From Phocoena phocoena (taxonomy: Eukaryota > Chordata > Mammalia > Artiodactyla > Phocoenidae): a stretch of DNA of 64,000 nt. Numbering within the stretch: the first letter of the stretch is position 1; every line of letters begins with the position of its first letter. Under the pieces are notes generated by a model. The model made no database searches and was not told the DNA's origin. It saw only the letters and a list, made by a program, of their open reading frames with translations. The position numbers were made by a program, and so were the translations under genes. Shown piece after piece: positions 11,745 to 23,520 of the stretch. The DNA is taken from positions 9,607,851 through 9,671,850 of the forward strand of contig NC_089221.1 in the NCBI RefSeq assembly GCF_963924675.1. The letters are read 5' to 3'.

Positions 11745-12762
11745 AGAAATCAGGTTTAAAACAAAACAAAACAAAACCAAAAAAACCCAATGTAAATTCC
11801 CCTTCTTGAAATCCACCCCGATAGCCTCAGCAATTCCCCCAGGCCCTCCTACAAATAATCAGAAAATGGATCAGCTGGAAGCCAGTATTCAAAGGCTAAT
11901 AGAAGCAACGGTCTTTGTCTTGCAAATCTCCACAAAACCAGAAATGCGAGTCACGGCCCACCTACCTTTACCAGTCCTCAAACCCTGCCTCTCAAAATGC
12001 CAGTAGGTATTGGGAACAAAATTGTCCTCTACTCAAAAAAAAAAAAAAAGTAATTCCCGAGACTTCTGATAGTAGATAAATATGCTCCAACATTCCTAGA
12101 AGAAAACATATTTTCTTCCTCTGTCTCCTGAAGGTGTAAATCTTACCAAATCTTTAAAATGTAAACACAGCCCACAATCACCTGATAATGAAAGGAAAAA
12201 AAAAAAGGGAAAAAAGCCTTTTTAAACACAAACTGCTAAAGTGCCCTCTTTGCTCAAATTCTAAATCACAGCCTCCTTAAGACTGTTTGTCAGGGGCAAA
12301 CACAAATCTTAAAAGCCTTCTCCACAAATAATAAAAGACTTTAGCCATCTCAGTGAGTAAACTGAATTTAGTCCAACTGTTAGTTACAAACTGGTGAATT
12401 TTGTATTGTACCTGACTCATGGCTAAAATTTTAAAATGGAAGTTAAGAGAACTCTGTTTGTGTCTGTCTGTATGTCTCTATATGTACATTACAGGTATGG
12501 TGTTTTTCTACCTTCAGACGGTATTGCCAAAATTATTTTGTAAAATAGCTCTACTTAATTGACTTAAAAATAAAGAAGTGATTATATGAATTAAAATATA
12601 AGAGAAACCAACCCAAATGCTTTTCAAGTTCACCTGGTCTAAGATTAATCTTTAGTAAGCTGAAGCTAGTTTAAGGATGTTGGTTTAATTAAAGCAGGCA
12701 TACTTTAAAGTTATTAACATTGAATATAATGCAAACAGGCAACTTTTATAGTACCCGAGCTT

Positions 12763-12974
12763 TTTTTTTTTTTTTTTTTTTTGCGGTATGCGGGCCCCTC
12801 ACTGCTGTGGCCACCCCTGCCGCGGAGCACAGGCTCCGGACGCGCAGGCTCAGCGGCCATGGCCCACGGGCCCAGCCGCTCCACGGCATGTGGGATCCTC
12901 CCGGACCGAGGCATGAACCCATGTCTCCTGCATCAGCAGGTGGACTCCCAACCACTGCGCCACCAGGGAAGCCC
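12763..12974 (-). mobile_element. Short-form CHR SINE, reverse orientation
   Basis: A T20 run (inverted tail) is followed by 'tgcggtatgcgggcccctc' and the full short-form body, ending at the inverted head 'ccaccagggaagccc'. A perfect 11-bp duplication, TACCCGAGCTT, is at 12752-12762 and 12975-12985. It is well preserved and sits within the ERV interior. Confidence 0.93.
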
Positions 12975-15900
12975 TACCCGAGCTTCTTAATCAAAGAAGT
13001 TCACGTTACAAAATTTGTCAGCAAAAAAAAAGTAACTTGGTATGATGAAATGTTCATGAGTAATCTAAACCCAATTGTTGAAAACAAATAAATTAAATAA
13101 ACATAAGTGGAATAAAAGTTTTTAGGTGAATTTTTAAACAATAATTGTTTTATGGTATGTTTACTTAAAAATAGGTACCCAAATCTCTCTGGTGGCTTAC
13201 ACTGTTAAGAATTTTGCTAATTTAAATGATAGAATTTCATTGGATATCTAGATCATTTCTAAAAAAAATAAAATATTTGAACATTAATTCCTCAACACAG
13301 GTTTATCTACTTTTGGCTTCTTTTCACAAAAGAAATAAACATAATATGATCTATTAGTAAGCATGTTTTATGACACACAGAAATTTTCTATGAGAAAGGA
13401 CATGTTTCTAGAAATTATAAAGAACATTTATACATTTGCTAACCCACAGAATGTTAATGTAAAAGACAGCTCATAATTGTTTACTTTTTAGTTATCACTA
13501 GAAATTAAAGGTTTCTAAGGGTTAAAAATTCAAATATATGTGATTAAAGCTCCTAGAAATAATAAGGGAAGCAATTCTGTATGCAAAGAAAATAAAATGT
13601 ATTTGGGGATAAGAAAAGGTATGAGGTATGGAGATGCATTTTCTTGAGAAAAAAGAGAGTATTAAAGCTGGTTATTTTAAGAACAGGAAAAAGAACAAGG
13701 GACAAACTAATATGAACACAGAAAGTTATAGAAGTTTTATTGAAAAGGAATCTTGGGAAAGGAATTTTATATGTGATCAAGCTGGATAAGATTAAATGCA
13801 TTTGTTATAAAGGTTTTAAAAACAAGCTTTAATATCATTAGTGTACTTATGTAAACGTGGTATTTAATTGCTTTCATCTGCTGAAAGAACAAAGTTTACT
13901 TGGACTATTGGTCTGCTCCTGGTAAGCCAATTATAAAGGTCTTCTTTACCTTTTAAAGTAATCTGCCTATAAACAAAACAAAAACAAAGATTCTATGTTT
14001 TATCAAAAGAATACCCTGTGTTTGCTGTCTTCATCAGGCTTTTGATTAGTTTAGTAAACCAAGTCGTTTTAATGTTAAAAGAGCTAAGACTTTTTACAAC
14101 TATTTAACCTTCTGAATTTGCCTAGGATGTCTTTGCCACTTTGATTAACACATAACTAAGCACTGTTTCACAGTGACCTAAGATCCTATTTGACCAAGTG
14201 TTTTAAAACCTTTTGACATTTTGGACAAACTTCCCCAAATCAAATTCTAAGTAAGTCTTACTGCCCTGGAAATAACTTTGGGGTTTTCCAGAGGGCCCCT
14301 GGAACACTCAAAAGATTTGTTTTACCGCCTTATAAAAGAGAGATATGAAACTAATTAGGCTTATTTGGAATGTTTTACATAGGAAGCATTTATTTGGAAT
14401 TTACATAGCATTTATTTGGAATTTACATAGGAAGCATTGTCAAATAAGTGATGATAAGCTGTCTTAGGTTATATTGTATGGGTAAATGTTAGTAACATAA
14501 ATGTTCTAGAAATTATATGAAATTCCTAAAATTTGTATATGTTGTGGTATAATGTTATCATTCATAATTGTAGTCATTATCTTAAATGTTGTATGTCACA
14601 GAAATAACCAAATTGCCTTGTCAGTTCCATCATTAGAGAATCAGATCTTTAAAAATGAAAATTTATCATTTACTGTTATTGTTTTGCTCAGATGCTTTTA
14701 CAAAAGCTTCTTGCAAATGTGTTTTATCTTCAGAGAAATTCATGAGAAGGAATCTAAGAAGTACTCTAGAATACAAGTTTCTGATAACCTTAAATCATAA
14801 CACTGAACTGGGTAAACATTTATAAACCCTAATTGAAAAAAAAAAGAAAAACCTTATGGCTTCAAAACTTTCTAACAAAACAACAAGCAGCAAAACAATT
14901 AATTACATGGGGAGTGAACGAACTGATGAGGATGATTATAATTTTTAATGTATTTTTTCAAATTTGAAACTGCTTGCTTTTGTTTTGTTTTGTTTTATTT
15001 CCCCAGATTTAAAGAAATTTCCTACTCTTTTCTCTTAAGCTAACTATGACTTGGGGAAATTTGGTAAATTATACCTTTGTAAGTGGAATAGAAACATTTA
15101 TCTTTTTCTCCCTATCCGATCCCTCCAGAATTTAGAAACTCTCAGTGAGCGTTCTTATTTTCTTGAAAATACATTTATTTACATAAATTCAATAAAAATC
15201 TGTTCTCCTTATCACACAACACAATTGGAAACTGGTTATATTATCAAGGCTTTAACCAGAGTGTCATATTTGAGAGAGACATACGTAGGCTCAGATATGA
15301 CCAGACAGCTTTCAGAAGCTAATACTGACTTTATGAAACCAATAAAGCCCCTTGGAAAATCGGCCTGGTACCTCGTTTACAGGGTTCCCAGCAGCCTTAC
15401 TAGGTGAATAAGGGAGGTCACTTCCTGGCAGGCCCAGGAACCTCAGGGTATTTTAGAAACCTCAAGAAGAAAGGAATTCATTCAAATTTATAGGTATTGC
15501 TAGCAAAGTCTGATGGCAAATATTTCGATTGACTTCTTAGCTTTAAGAGCTTATTGAAAGTTCAATCTGGAGATTCTTCATAAAAGTTTCCAGCAAAGCA
15601 AACTTAAAAGAGCCTATATGATCAACTGTTATTCATGCTGCACTTCTGTAAATAACCAGGCCAAGTTTATCTAGACTTATTTTGCAAACAAATTCGTCTT
15701 AACTTGGGTATCTTTGGTAAAAATGGAGGTGATTTTATAGAAGAAAATTACATTTCTATAGAAATAATACTATACACTTGTGGATATCAGATTCAAGTTC
15801 TATTAAATGTCTTTGAGATTTTGTTTTCTTCTTGTAAGCTGGACTGGATCCCAAATTCTTCTAGTTTCCTACATATTTGGCTACAACTCTCCAAACTAAC

Positions 15901-16408
15901 ATTTCCAATTTTCGCTCCCATCCTTTTAACTTGGAATCATTGAGGACTACAACTGCCCTTTTTCCAGAAGCCCTCCAAACCAAAGCTGCATGACTTAATT
16001 TAATCTTCAGAAAAACTGCCACCACAGTTTATGTTTCGATACTCTTCTTTTGCCTGTTGCTGTGTGAGCCACTCAAAAGTTTGCCTGAACACCTGACGCC
16101 ATCATCAGGGACATCTCATACTGCAAAAGATGCTTTGACACTGACATCTAGAAATCTCTTGACTAGCTGCCCCCTGGGCTCAGAAACTGGAGCAGAGTTG
16201 TTTCCAAATCATTAACCTTTGTGTTCTGTTTCCTTAGATATGCCTCTTGTTAAATACCTGATTGCTTGGGTAATGTAGTCGAACTCTATCACTGCCTCCT
16301 GAAATGAACTGAACTGACCTACTCTCAAGACTAGGAAAGGGATTCAATGACATAATGGAGCAATGTACCAGCTCAGCTTTTCATACGTGAAACTTCCAGG
16401 GACCTTTC

Positions 16409-16418
16409 AGAGGCGGAA
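16409..16418 (+). other. ERV polypurine tract
   Basis: AGAGGCGGAA lies immediately before the 3' LTR start at 16420. This is the expected place for the purine-rich primer of plus-strand synthesis. One pyrimidine interrupts it, which may be decay. The call rests mainly on position. Confidence 0.55.
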
Positions 16419-16419
16419 C

Positions 16420-16889
16420 TATTGGGGCTCAGGGCAAGCTGCCTCCAAATATGCCAAAGTGGCATATGGATTATTTTGAATTAAAATTACTTAAGAAACC
16501 GCTAGTGCCAGAAGGACACCCTGACCCTCCCTTCTGTTTCCCTGAGTGCAGGAAAGAAATCCCCCCTCCCTGCAGCAGGAGGTAGAGAGACATTCTTATC
16601 ACCAGAGATAAGGAATTTGGGGCTGAGAAGCCTGTATAAACAAACCTTGTTACTTCTTCACTAATTTACTGCCCAAGCCCAAACTTCTTTGTCTTGTCAT
16701 CTCTTCACAAATTTACTGTCTCTTTGTCTAAAAATTATAAAAGCTTCCTGCTTTGGCCACTTCTTGGGTTCCATATCTATAAGACCTCTGTACACCCAAA
16801 TTTTTTTTTCTCCTGTTAATCTGTCTGTGCCAATTTAATGATCAGACCAGACAAAAGAACTCAGGAAGATTCTCCCCCAGGCCACAACA
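16420..16889 (+). repeat. ERV 3' LTR
   Basis: This is the partner of the LTR at 9515-10015. It starts TATTGGGG where the 5' copy starts TGTTGGGA, so the terminal TG has mutated to TA. It ends with CA at 16888-16889, followed by CCCT (16890-16893), the second copy of the target site. A TATA box (ATTATAAAAGC) is visible near 16733. A ~14-bp segment present in the 5' LTR after 'aatctccc' is missing here. Confidence 0.82.
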
Positions 16890-17095
16890 CCCTCCCTAAC
16901 ATTAAATGAGTGGGCCTCATCCCATCAACTGAAAGTCCATAAGAGTAAAAACACACTTCCAGAAGTAATTCTGTTTCAGAAATGCAATATTAACTCCTGC
17001 CTGATTTCTAGCCTACTGGTCTGACCTACAAATTTCAGACCAGCTAACCACAATCTCATGAGACAATTTCTTAAAATCTACATCTCTCTCTCTCT

Positions 17096-17175
17096 CTCAG
17101 TGTGTGTGTGTGTTGTGTACATGTGTGTGTGATGTATACAAGTATCTAGACATACACATATACACGCACTCACAT
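17096..17175. repeat. Simple repeats (TG)n and AC/AT-rich tract
   Basis: A short (TC)n run at about 17082-17098 leads into interrupted (TG)n and then alternating purine-pyrimidine AC/AT sequence. It sits at the 3' edge of the old LTR, a usual place for microsatellite growth from LTR or A-rich ends. Confidence 0.75.
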
Positions 17176-17609
17176 ACATTTATATAAAGACTGAAAGAGA
17201 AAATAGGAATTCTCTATGTCAGATCTCAAATGATGGCTGTATTTGGTGCTGCGGGAAGTTAAAGAAGCCACCAGCTCCTTCCCTGTCCTGTCCTCACACC
17301 TACTCCCCACCTCAAGAGGTGGAGTGCTGTCATCTCCCCGCTGCCCCCCTCCGTGACTGGGGCTGGGCTAAGTAACTTGCCTGCATTAACAGAGTATGGC
17401 TCTGAGGTCAGGTCATAAGAAGGCTTATGGCTTCCATCTTGGTCTCTTGGGATGTTCGCTCTTAGAGACTCCCTCTTGGATTCCAGCCACCATGCTGAGA
17501 GCCCAAGTCACATGGCGTAGGTGTTCTGGTCACCCGCGCCAGCTGAGCTTCCAGCTGGCATCCAGAATCAACTGCCTGTTTGAGAGGGCACCACCTTGGA
17601 GGCCAAAGG

Positions 17610-18167
17610 GTAGCAGAGTGGGCCACCCCCGAACAGGCTGCTTTGGCATAAGGGTTATTTTGAGCTGAATATTTTGGAGAAATGACAGATACAGAAGATG
17701 CTCTGAAAACAGAGTAGAAGCCACTCTTTTGTGACAAACATTTACATTTATAAAAGAAATCTCCGTTTGTAACGGTGTCTTCCTCTCTGTACCAGGAAGA
17801 GTAAGATGACACTAAATTACAAGAAACTTATCAATGGAGAAGGCAGAAACTTAAAATCTGCATAACAAACCTTACCCTTATTTACCATGCTTTTCCTGGT
17901 ACCCTCCCATAACTGGCCATTCCCCCCACACCAATCCTACCCCCAACATCTCTTCTGTCTTTAGCTGAAGATGTTTACTTAAATGGTGGCTTGGGCCATC
18001 TTGGGGAGCCACCCATTTTTCCTGGGGATCTTCCACGTATATATGAAGTATACATGTTAATAAACTTGTTTCTTTTTCTCTTGTTAATCTTTTATCAGCA
18101 GGGTGGAGGAGTTTCAGCCAATAACTCAGAAGGGCAGAGGGAGAATTATTTTCCCTCCCCTACAACA
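17610..18167 (+). repeat. Solo LTR, class I ERV, related to the 9.5/16.4-kb LTRs
   Basis: The start shares 'gctgctttggcataagggttattttgag' (positions 17638-17665) with the region after the start of the ERV LTR at 16420, where the order is similar but diverged. It contains 'aataaacttgtttc' near 18057, a plausible polyadenylation region, and ends 'ctcccctacaaca' (CA end). No internal sequence or second LTR is present, so it is probably a solo LTR. I could not define a clean target-site duplication, and the start could be up to 10 bp off. Confidence 0.58.
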
Positions 18168-18277
18168 TCCAGCCCTCTGTGAGGCCATTACATAACCAGA
18201 GTCCCACCAGCCTCTCACCAAATCCTCAGGAAGATACACAGGAGAACTTGCAGCTAAGCCCAGTCTACCCAGAGGCC

Positions 18278-18799
18278 TGTAGACCAAGAATGCTGCCTGC
18301 CACGTCAGTAAACAAAGGATGTTGCAGCCATCAGTGACTGCAGCCATCCACAAGGGTGAGCCCTGAGGGAACTCAGGATGGAAATAAGAAATGCCTGCCA
18401 TCTAGCAGGCAAGAGACTGCAGTCACCCCCCCACCCAGCTTGAGGAAATTCAGGATGAGAAAACACAGGATACCAGCCTCAGAGAGCTGAAGTGCACATC
18501 AAAGGAATGATTTCAGTGAGCCCAGACTCTTGCGTCTTTCTATACATAGAAAAACACTATATTTCTTAACTTGAAATATCTCATTTTCTTTTGCTGACAA
18601 TGACCTTTTGTTCTCACTACCTGGTTTTGTTGCAAAAACTCCTGTATATCCTGGCCTACCCGACCCACCCCTCCAATCCCACAACAGTTTTCTCAGAGTT
18701 ATCTGAGATGCTGTCTCCCAGGCTTGAAGTCCTAAGAATGTCTGCCAAGTAAAACATAACACTCAGCTTTTAGGTTGTGCATTTTTTTTCCAGTTGACA
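18278..18799 (+). repeat. Solo LTR, second family
   Basis: The segment starts TG (TGTAGACC) and ends CA (CAGTTGACA). It includes 'cctggttttgttgcaaaaac', 'gctgtctcccaggctt', 'gccaagtaaaacataacac' (a polyadenylation-like region) and 'gtgcatttttttt'. These blocks fit a ruminant/cetacean ERV LTR type. It lies between pieces of the older LTR. The 4-6 bp flanks do not match cleanly, so the limits are inferred. Confidence 0.55.
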
Positions 18800-19044
18800 G
18801 AACCAAGAGGCTATGATACATCGTTGTTCTAAGCCACTCGATTTTGTGGTGGTTTGTTATAAGGCAACAGGTAACTACAGCCTATAGGAACAGCTTTTGT
18901 CACATTGTTCTTAAGGTGCAACTGGATGCAATGTACCCAAACGGTGCCTTGATGTTGTTAAATTCTTTCCCACCAGACAGGAATAAAAGGTCTGAGAGAA
19001 CCATTTTGAGGCCATCAGCCTGTTGTTAAAAACCCAGAAGATGG

Positions 19045-19252
19045 GGCTTCCCTGGTGGCGCAGTGGTTGAGAGTCCGCCTGCCGATGCAGGGGACACGGG
19101 TTCGTGCCCCGGTCCGGGAAGATCCCATATGCTGCGGAGCGGCTGGGCCCGTGAGCCATGGCCACTGAGCCTGCGCATCCGGAGCTTGTGCTCTGCAACG
19201 GGAGAGGCCACAACAGTGAGAGGCCCACGTACCTCAAAAAAAAAAAAAAAAA
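19045..19252 (+). mobile_element. Short-form CHR SINE
   Basis: Complete head, A and B boxes, body and A-tail. A perfect 17-bp duplication, AAAAACCCAGAAGATGG, is at 19028-19044 and 19253-19269. It lies 60 bp upstream of another SINE in the same orientation. Confidence 0.95.
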
Positions 19253-19311
19253 AAAAACCCAGAAGATGGCACTAATGGACCTGCCTCACCTGTATCAAGA
19301 CTGTGGGTGGG

Positions 19312-19627
19312 GACTTCCCTGGTGGTGCAGTGGTTACGAATCCGCCTGCCAATGCAGGGGACACGGGTTCGAGCCCTGGTCTGGGAAGATCCCACATGCC
19401 ATGGAGCAACGAAGCCTGTGAGCCACAACTACTGAGCCCACGAGCCACAACTACTGAGCCCGCATGCCTAGAGCATGTGCTCCACAACAGAAGAAGCCAC
19501 CGCAATGAGAAGCCTGCGCACCGCAACGAAGAGTAGCCTCCGCTCACCGCAACTTGAGAAAGCCCACGCACAGCAACAAAGACCCAACACAGCCCAAAAT
19601 AAATAAATAAATTTAAAAAAAAATTAA
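19312..19627 (+). mobile_element. Long-form CHR SINE
   Basis: The head 'ggacttccctggtggtgcag', the B-box region 'gggttcgagccctgg', two tandem 'gagccacaactactgagccc' modules and the (AAAT)n tail identify the long subfamily. A perfect 15-bp duplication, AAGACTGTGGGTGGG, is at 19297-19311 and 19628-19642. Confidence 0.95.
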
Positions 19628-19642
19628 AAGACTGTGGGTGGG

Positions 19643-22600
19643 TCTGGAGGGGAGTTCATCTCCTAGCCTTCTCACTAACATTTTTAAAGGGCTAAACTCA
19701 CTGTATTGCATATATTTTTAACTTCCTGTATGCTATGTTTCAACATCTTAAGAAAACCTTTCTAGTGAGGAGAGACTGCCCCTTCTTGGGGCTCCCAATT
19801 CTTAGGGTAGCCAAGGACCCAGCGAACTAACTAACCCAGAGCCACATCTCTGTCTGGCCTGTGCACCCCAGGATGTTACTATTAAGGCAGTATTTCTCTG
19901 CCTTAATCATCCCAGGGCCAGAGGCCAGGCCACTAGGGAGCATCCCTCTAGTTGAGAGCCCACTGGGATTATTCCCAGCAGCCAGTCCTAAGCTGTTCTC
20001 TCTGTCCTTCCTTGCCTTTCCCACGGAAACCCTATTCAAGGCTGGGGCCTGTGTGCTACCCTCCTGCCTTCTCTGAGCGCTCTGATGTCTCCACGTGGCC
20101 CTGTGTGGTGTGCGGGCCCCTTGTCCTCAGATCTGTGAGAATAACAAAGACTCTTCTCTGTCTCCTCATGTGGCCACACCTGACCGACGGTCTCATAAAA
20201 GAATAAAAAACACACGCTCTTTAAGCCACTTGAAAATTGTCCTAAAATGAAGGTAACGCAGATGCGACCTAACTTCTTCTCCTCACCTGCGCCTCTCTCT
20301 ATGGCACTTGGCTGCATCGGGCTGTTTCATTTCAAGTGGAGAGGTCCCTATCTGGAGTGATGTGTGCATGTCTAATATTTACTGCCTGAAGTGTGTCGCT
20401 AGGAGTGAGGAACAGAAGATGAGAACGAGAAAGAGGAATAGAGCAGGTGTACAAATGTGTTGCACAGACAACCACTCACTCGTGCAGAGAGGTTAAAGGA
20501 CAAAATGGTCCTGCCCGGTGGTTAGACCTCTCTGGGAGGTCTGGCCCATAGAGCTGTTAAGTAACAAATGACCACTATACTGTATAAAGTATGACACATT
20601 TTTACAGTCTTACTTCTTCTAAAGGCTCTAACTTACAATCTAAAAGGGGGGGCTTAAAAAACACAAGATCTCAAGTGAAAACACAGTGAGAAGACCACAC
20701 AACTAATATTTTAATCTAAAAATATTTTAAAATATCACGTAATTTGGATTTTTAATGTACACAAAAAGGACAGTCAATAATCTGAAAAAAAGAGCGAGGT
20801 GACAAGTAAAGATTATGATGTTCCTGGCGGTCATTCAGGAAGTCACATTAAATTTAGTGTTACTGGGAAGTGGGCTCGATGAGTCAGTGGGTAGAGAATT
20901 AATCTGTATAAAGGTTATTATTAAATTATTATTATTATTAAATTAATTCTGACATCATTACAACTAGCCCAAGAGCAGGACACTGAAGATTTTCACTGTC
21001 ATTGGCACACACATCTTGGAGGAACGAGTCTGGCTCCAAGTACAGGCTGATGCAGGCAGGGCTGGGACGTTTTCAGCATGATACAGAGCCACAGTCACGT
21101 GTGTGCATGTATGTACTTGCACTTCACCTTGGCCCAGAAGGGATTTAGGGTGGTTTCCTTTACTCTAATAAAAAATTAAACATTAAGGCTCTAAATATGG
21201 AGGCAAATGATCCAGTAAGCATTAGAAACAAGGCCCTGGCCTTTCATGGATCCATGCCGTCTCTTGGTTTTGCCCCGAAGTTAGACAAGGAGGTGAGGCT
21301 TGAGCCTTTTTGCGTTTGGGGGGGTTCCTTCCTCCAGAGCTTGCTGATAGACTACTGCATCTGTTATTTGTGCATGCTGACTCAGTGCTTAGGCTTCGGC
21401 AAGCGACCCAGTGTCCTCCTGGGTGCCTGGCAAGGGAGACCGACAGATACCCAGCTGAAAAGGCAGTTAACTCTCCCCATGACAGAGTCACTCAGCATTT
21501 TTATTTGGCCTCCGTCTCGGACACTAAACAGCCCTCAGAATCCTGCTGAACAAACCAAGGGCCATTTGTTTCTCCAGCTGTGGAGTGGGACAGTCGAAGG
21601 GCAAATATAGGCTTGACCTGTAAGTTCTACTGGCCCTGAAGCAGATATAGAATGTGTGAGGACCTCCAGTGGCCTTTGGTCTTTCCAACCTACAGCTAGT
21701 ATTGGTAAATGAAAAAAAAGAAAAAGCGGGGAATCGGATGGATTTTGTAGCTATATCTGCAAATGAATTGGCTCACAATTTTCCGTGCTGAAAGTCAACC
21801 TGAAGTTAAAGTACTAGGATGATACGACATAAAACAACTCAGTGACTACCCAGACCAGCAATGTTACACAACGATTTAAAGTTAAAAAAAAAAAAAAATC
21901 TTACGTCTAAGGTCTAAGTTAACCAAGAAATCTAGGTGTATTAGAACTTATCCCACATGTTAGTTATTTAAATCACAGTTTGTCTATGAAAGATATCAGG
22001 AGTTTCATGGGCACTTTTTACATTCACAGGCCAATTTTCTTGATCCTTCGGACTCCTTTCAACAACAGGTTATAAAAAATCTGTTTCTTGAAAAAAGACT
22101 TTCCAGTCCGAGTCATTTAATTTATTTACATATGGCCTATGATGCTCAAGCGGGAATTTCCGATGGCTCTTATAATTACTGCCTGCCTCTCTGTTCTCAC
22201 ACCCACTGCATACCCTTCATATCTGCTTACATCAAATACCAAGTCTTCCTCATCTGGTGAGATTCTGAGTATTTTGCCCTCTCCTCTGAACACACTCCGG
22301 TTTGCCTCCTTCACAAGCTGCCAATAGTGGACACAGTGTCCCAGGTGTGACCTGCCTGGCTCAGGTGCAGTGGCTGTGGTCCCCCTTGCCCTGGACAGGG
22401 TCCTTCTAACCGGTCATCTGAGCTTATGTTGCCTCTGGTGGCCTGTCCTCTGAAATCTCATGTTTACCTTTCAATCAACTAAACAGAGATGTCCTTTCAA
22501 AAAATGTGTTGCTAACAGCAGTTTGGTTAGTCTTTATTATTAGTTCCAGGCATCAAAATGACTGACTGAAATATTTACTTCAATCATCTATTTTGCGCTA

Positions 22601-22654
22601 ACATATATTCTAAAATATAAGGACAATTATCCATTTTCTAAAGGGTAGTTACTT
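19643..22654. other. Unassigned sequence (about 3 kb)
   Basis: No repeat or gene was recognised. A short (ATT)n tract is at about 20918-20942 and an A15 run near 21883. The 137-codon frame at 21197-21610 overlaps other frames of similar length on both strands, shows no domain and has no flanking splice or initiation evidence, so I do not call it. The interval may contain unrecognised ancient repeats or conserved non-coding elements. Confidence 0.35.
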
Positions 22655-23142
22655 GATATTATAGGTTGGATTCTGTACTTTTTGATAAGATACGTTGCTA
22701 GGTTAAAGTCTTAACCCCCAGAACCTGTGAGTGTGACCTTATTTGGAAATAGGGTCTTTGCAGATGGAATAGAGTTGCGAGGTCATCTTGATTAGGGTGG
22801 GCTCTCACCTAATGACCAGCATCCTTAAGGCAAGAGAGAAATTTAGACACAGACACTCATAGAGAGAAGACCATGTGAAGACAGACACAGGGGTCACTCT
22901 GTGACTCCAGAGGCAGGGATTGGAGTGTCCCTGCAAGCCAAGGACACCAAGGACTGCAACCACCAGCAGCTGTAAGAGACCAGGAAGGACCCTCCCCTAA
23001 TTTCTTCAGAGAGAGTATGGCCCTGCTGATACCACGACCTTGGACTTTCAGCCTCTGAACTGTGAGACAATAAATTTCTGTTGTTTTAAGCCATCCAAGT
23101 GGGTGGTAATTTTTTATGGCCATTCCAGGAAACTACTACATT
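22655..23142 (+). repeat. MLT1-type MaLR LTR
   Basis: MLT1 blocks occur in order: 'gtcttaacccccagaacctg', 'tgaccttatttggaaatagg', 'ggtcatcttgattagggtgg', 'aatgaccagcatccttaa', 'agaccatgtgaagacag', 'aataaatttctgttgtttta' and the end 'aaactactaca'. Near full length. The AATAAA is the retroviral polyadenylation signal. Confidence 0.82.
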
Positions 23143-23520
23143 GGGGAACCTGCCATGATATATGTATTTATAATCAACATCTGCTTAAGTGATAAACAAT
23201 GCCTTTACTTTAGAAAATATTTTTAAAGAAAAGTAGTTTCATTGTGATTAATTTGAGGGCTTAATGATATCTCATCTAATGTCCTCTTCATAACTAATTC
23301 TCTACCAGTGAAGTAAAAGTGGATTTAACAAGATAATAACATTTAACTAATAATAATTAAAATTGTCAACATATATTGAATGCTTGCAATGTGCCAAGCA
23401 TTATGCTGAAACCTTTATATGCATATTACGTACGTATATGCACACACATGTATGTAGGTCGTATTATACACACAAAGGTTTTTATGTTTTATACACAAAC
23501 ACATAAATTTACTATTCCAT

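Larger units (their letters stand above)
10016..16419 (+). mobile_element. ERV internal region, no viral genes recognisable
   Basis: This 6.4-kb region lies between the two LTRs. About 700 bp of it is later SINE insertion (11021-11391, 11580-11744, 12763-12974). I find no gag, protease, reverse transcriptase, integrase or envelope motif in any frame, and the longest open frames are about 120 codons with no similarity I recognise. Most of 12000-15900 is very AT-rich non-coding sequence. This resembles non-autonomous class I elements that lost their genes before spreading and moved with enzymes from a relative. An imperfect direct repeat of about 22 bp is at 14385-14440. Confidence 0.62.
9382..17095 (+). 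repeat. Old ERVL/MaLR-type solo LTR split by a 7.4-kb ERV
   Basis: The left half (9382-9514) reads like the start of an ERVL-class LTR: 'ggttagttatacatcaactt', 'tatttaattaaacacta', 'ttgaaggtattttcagctga', 'gttgactttaagattaccct'. The right half (about 16894-17095) continues the same LTR: 'gagtgggcctcatcccatca', 'tcctgcctgatttctagcct' and 'aatttcttaaaatctacatc'. An uninterrupted relative is at 45694-46092 and shows the same order. The two halves are separated exactly by the ERV at 9515-16889, so this LTR predates that ERV. Subfamily is not assigned. Confidence 0.72.
17240..18895 (+). repeat. Old MaLR/MLT1-like LTR interrupted by two other LTRs
   Basis: Three separated pieces read as one LTR. 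Piece one (about 17240-17609) contains 'ctaagtaacttgcctgcatt', 'aagcccaagtcacatgg'-like and 'gaatcaactgcctg' blocks. Piece two (18168-18277) contains 'agctaagcccagtctaccc'. Piece three (18800-18895) ends 'ttgttctaagccactcg' and 'gtggtttgttataaggcaac', the usual 3' end of this LTR type. The intervening blocks 17610-18167 and 18278-18799 look like complete LTRs of other families. The left edge and the subfamily are uncertain. Confidence 0.55.

Noticed and set aside
12720..13091. 123-codon frame and similar frames repeated at 4195, 8681, 19272, 26846, 31250, 33448 and 38464
   Set aside because: All are translations of CHR SINEs. The recurring 'PDRGTNPCPLHRQADSQPLR'-like peptide is the SINE body, not a protein family.
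14385..14440. Direct repeat of about 22 bp in the ERV interior
   Set aside because: Too short and imperfect to suggest a function. It is probably a replication-slippage duplication.
19045..19627. Tandem similar units suggestive of a CRISPR-like or satellite array
   Set aside because: They are two independent SINE insertions with separate target duplications. CRISPR arrays are not expected in this genome type.
21197..21610. 137-codon frame in unassigned sequence
   Set aside because: Competing frames of 79-89 codons overlap it, and no motif or exon structure supports it.
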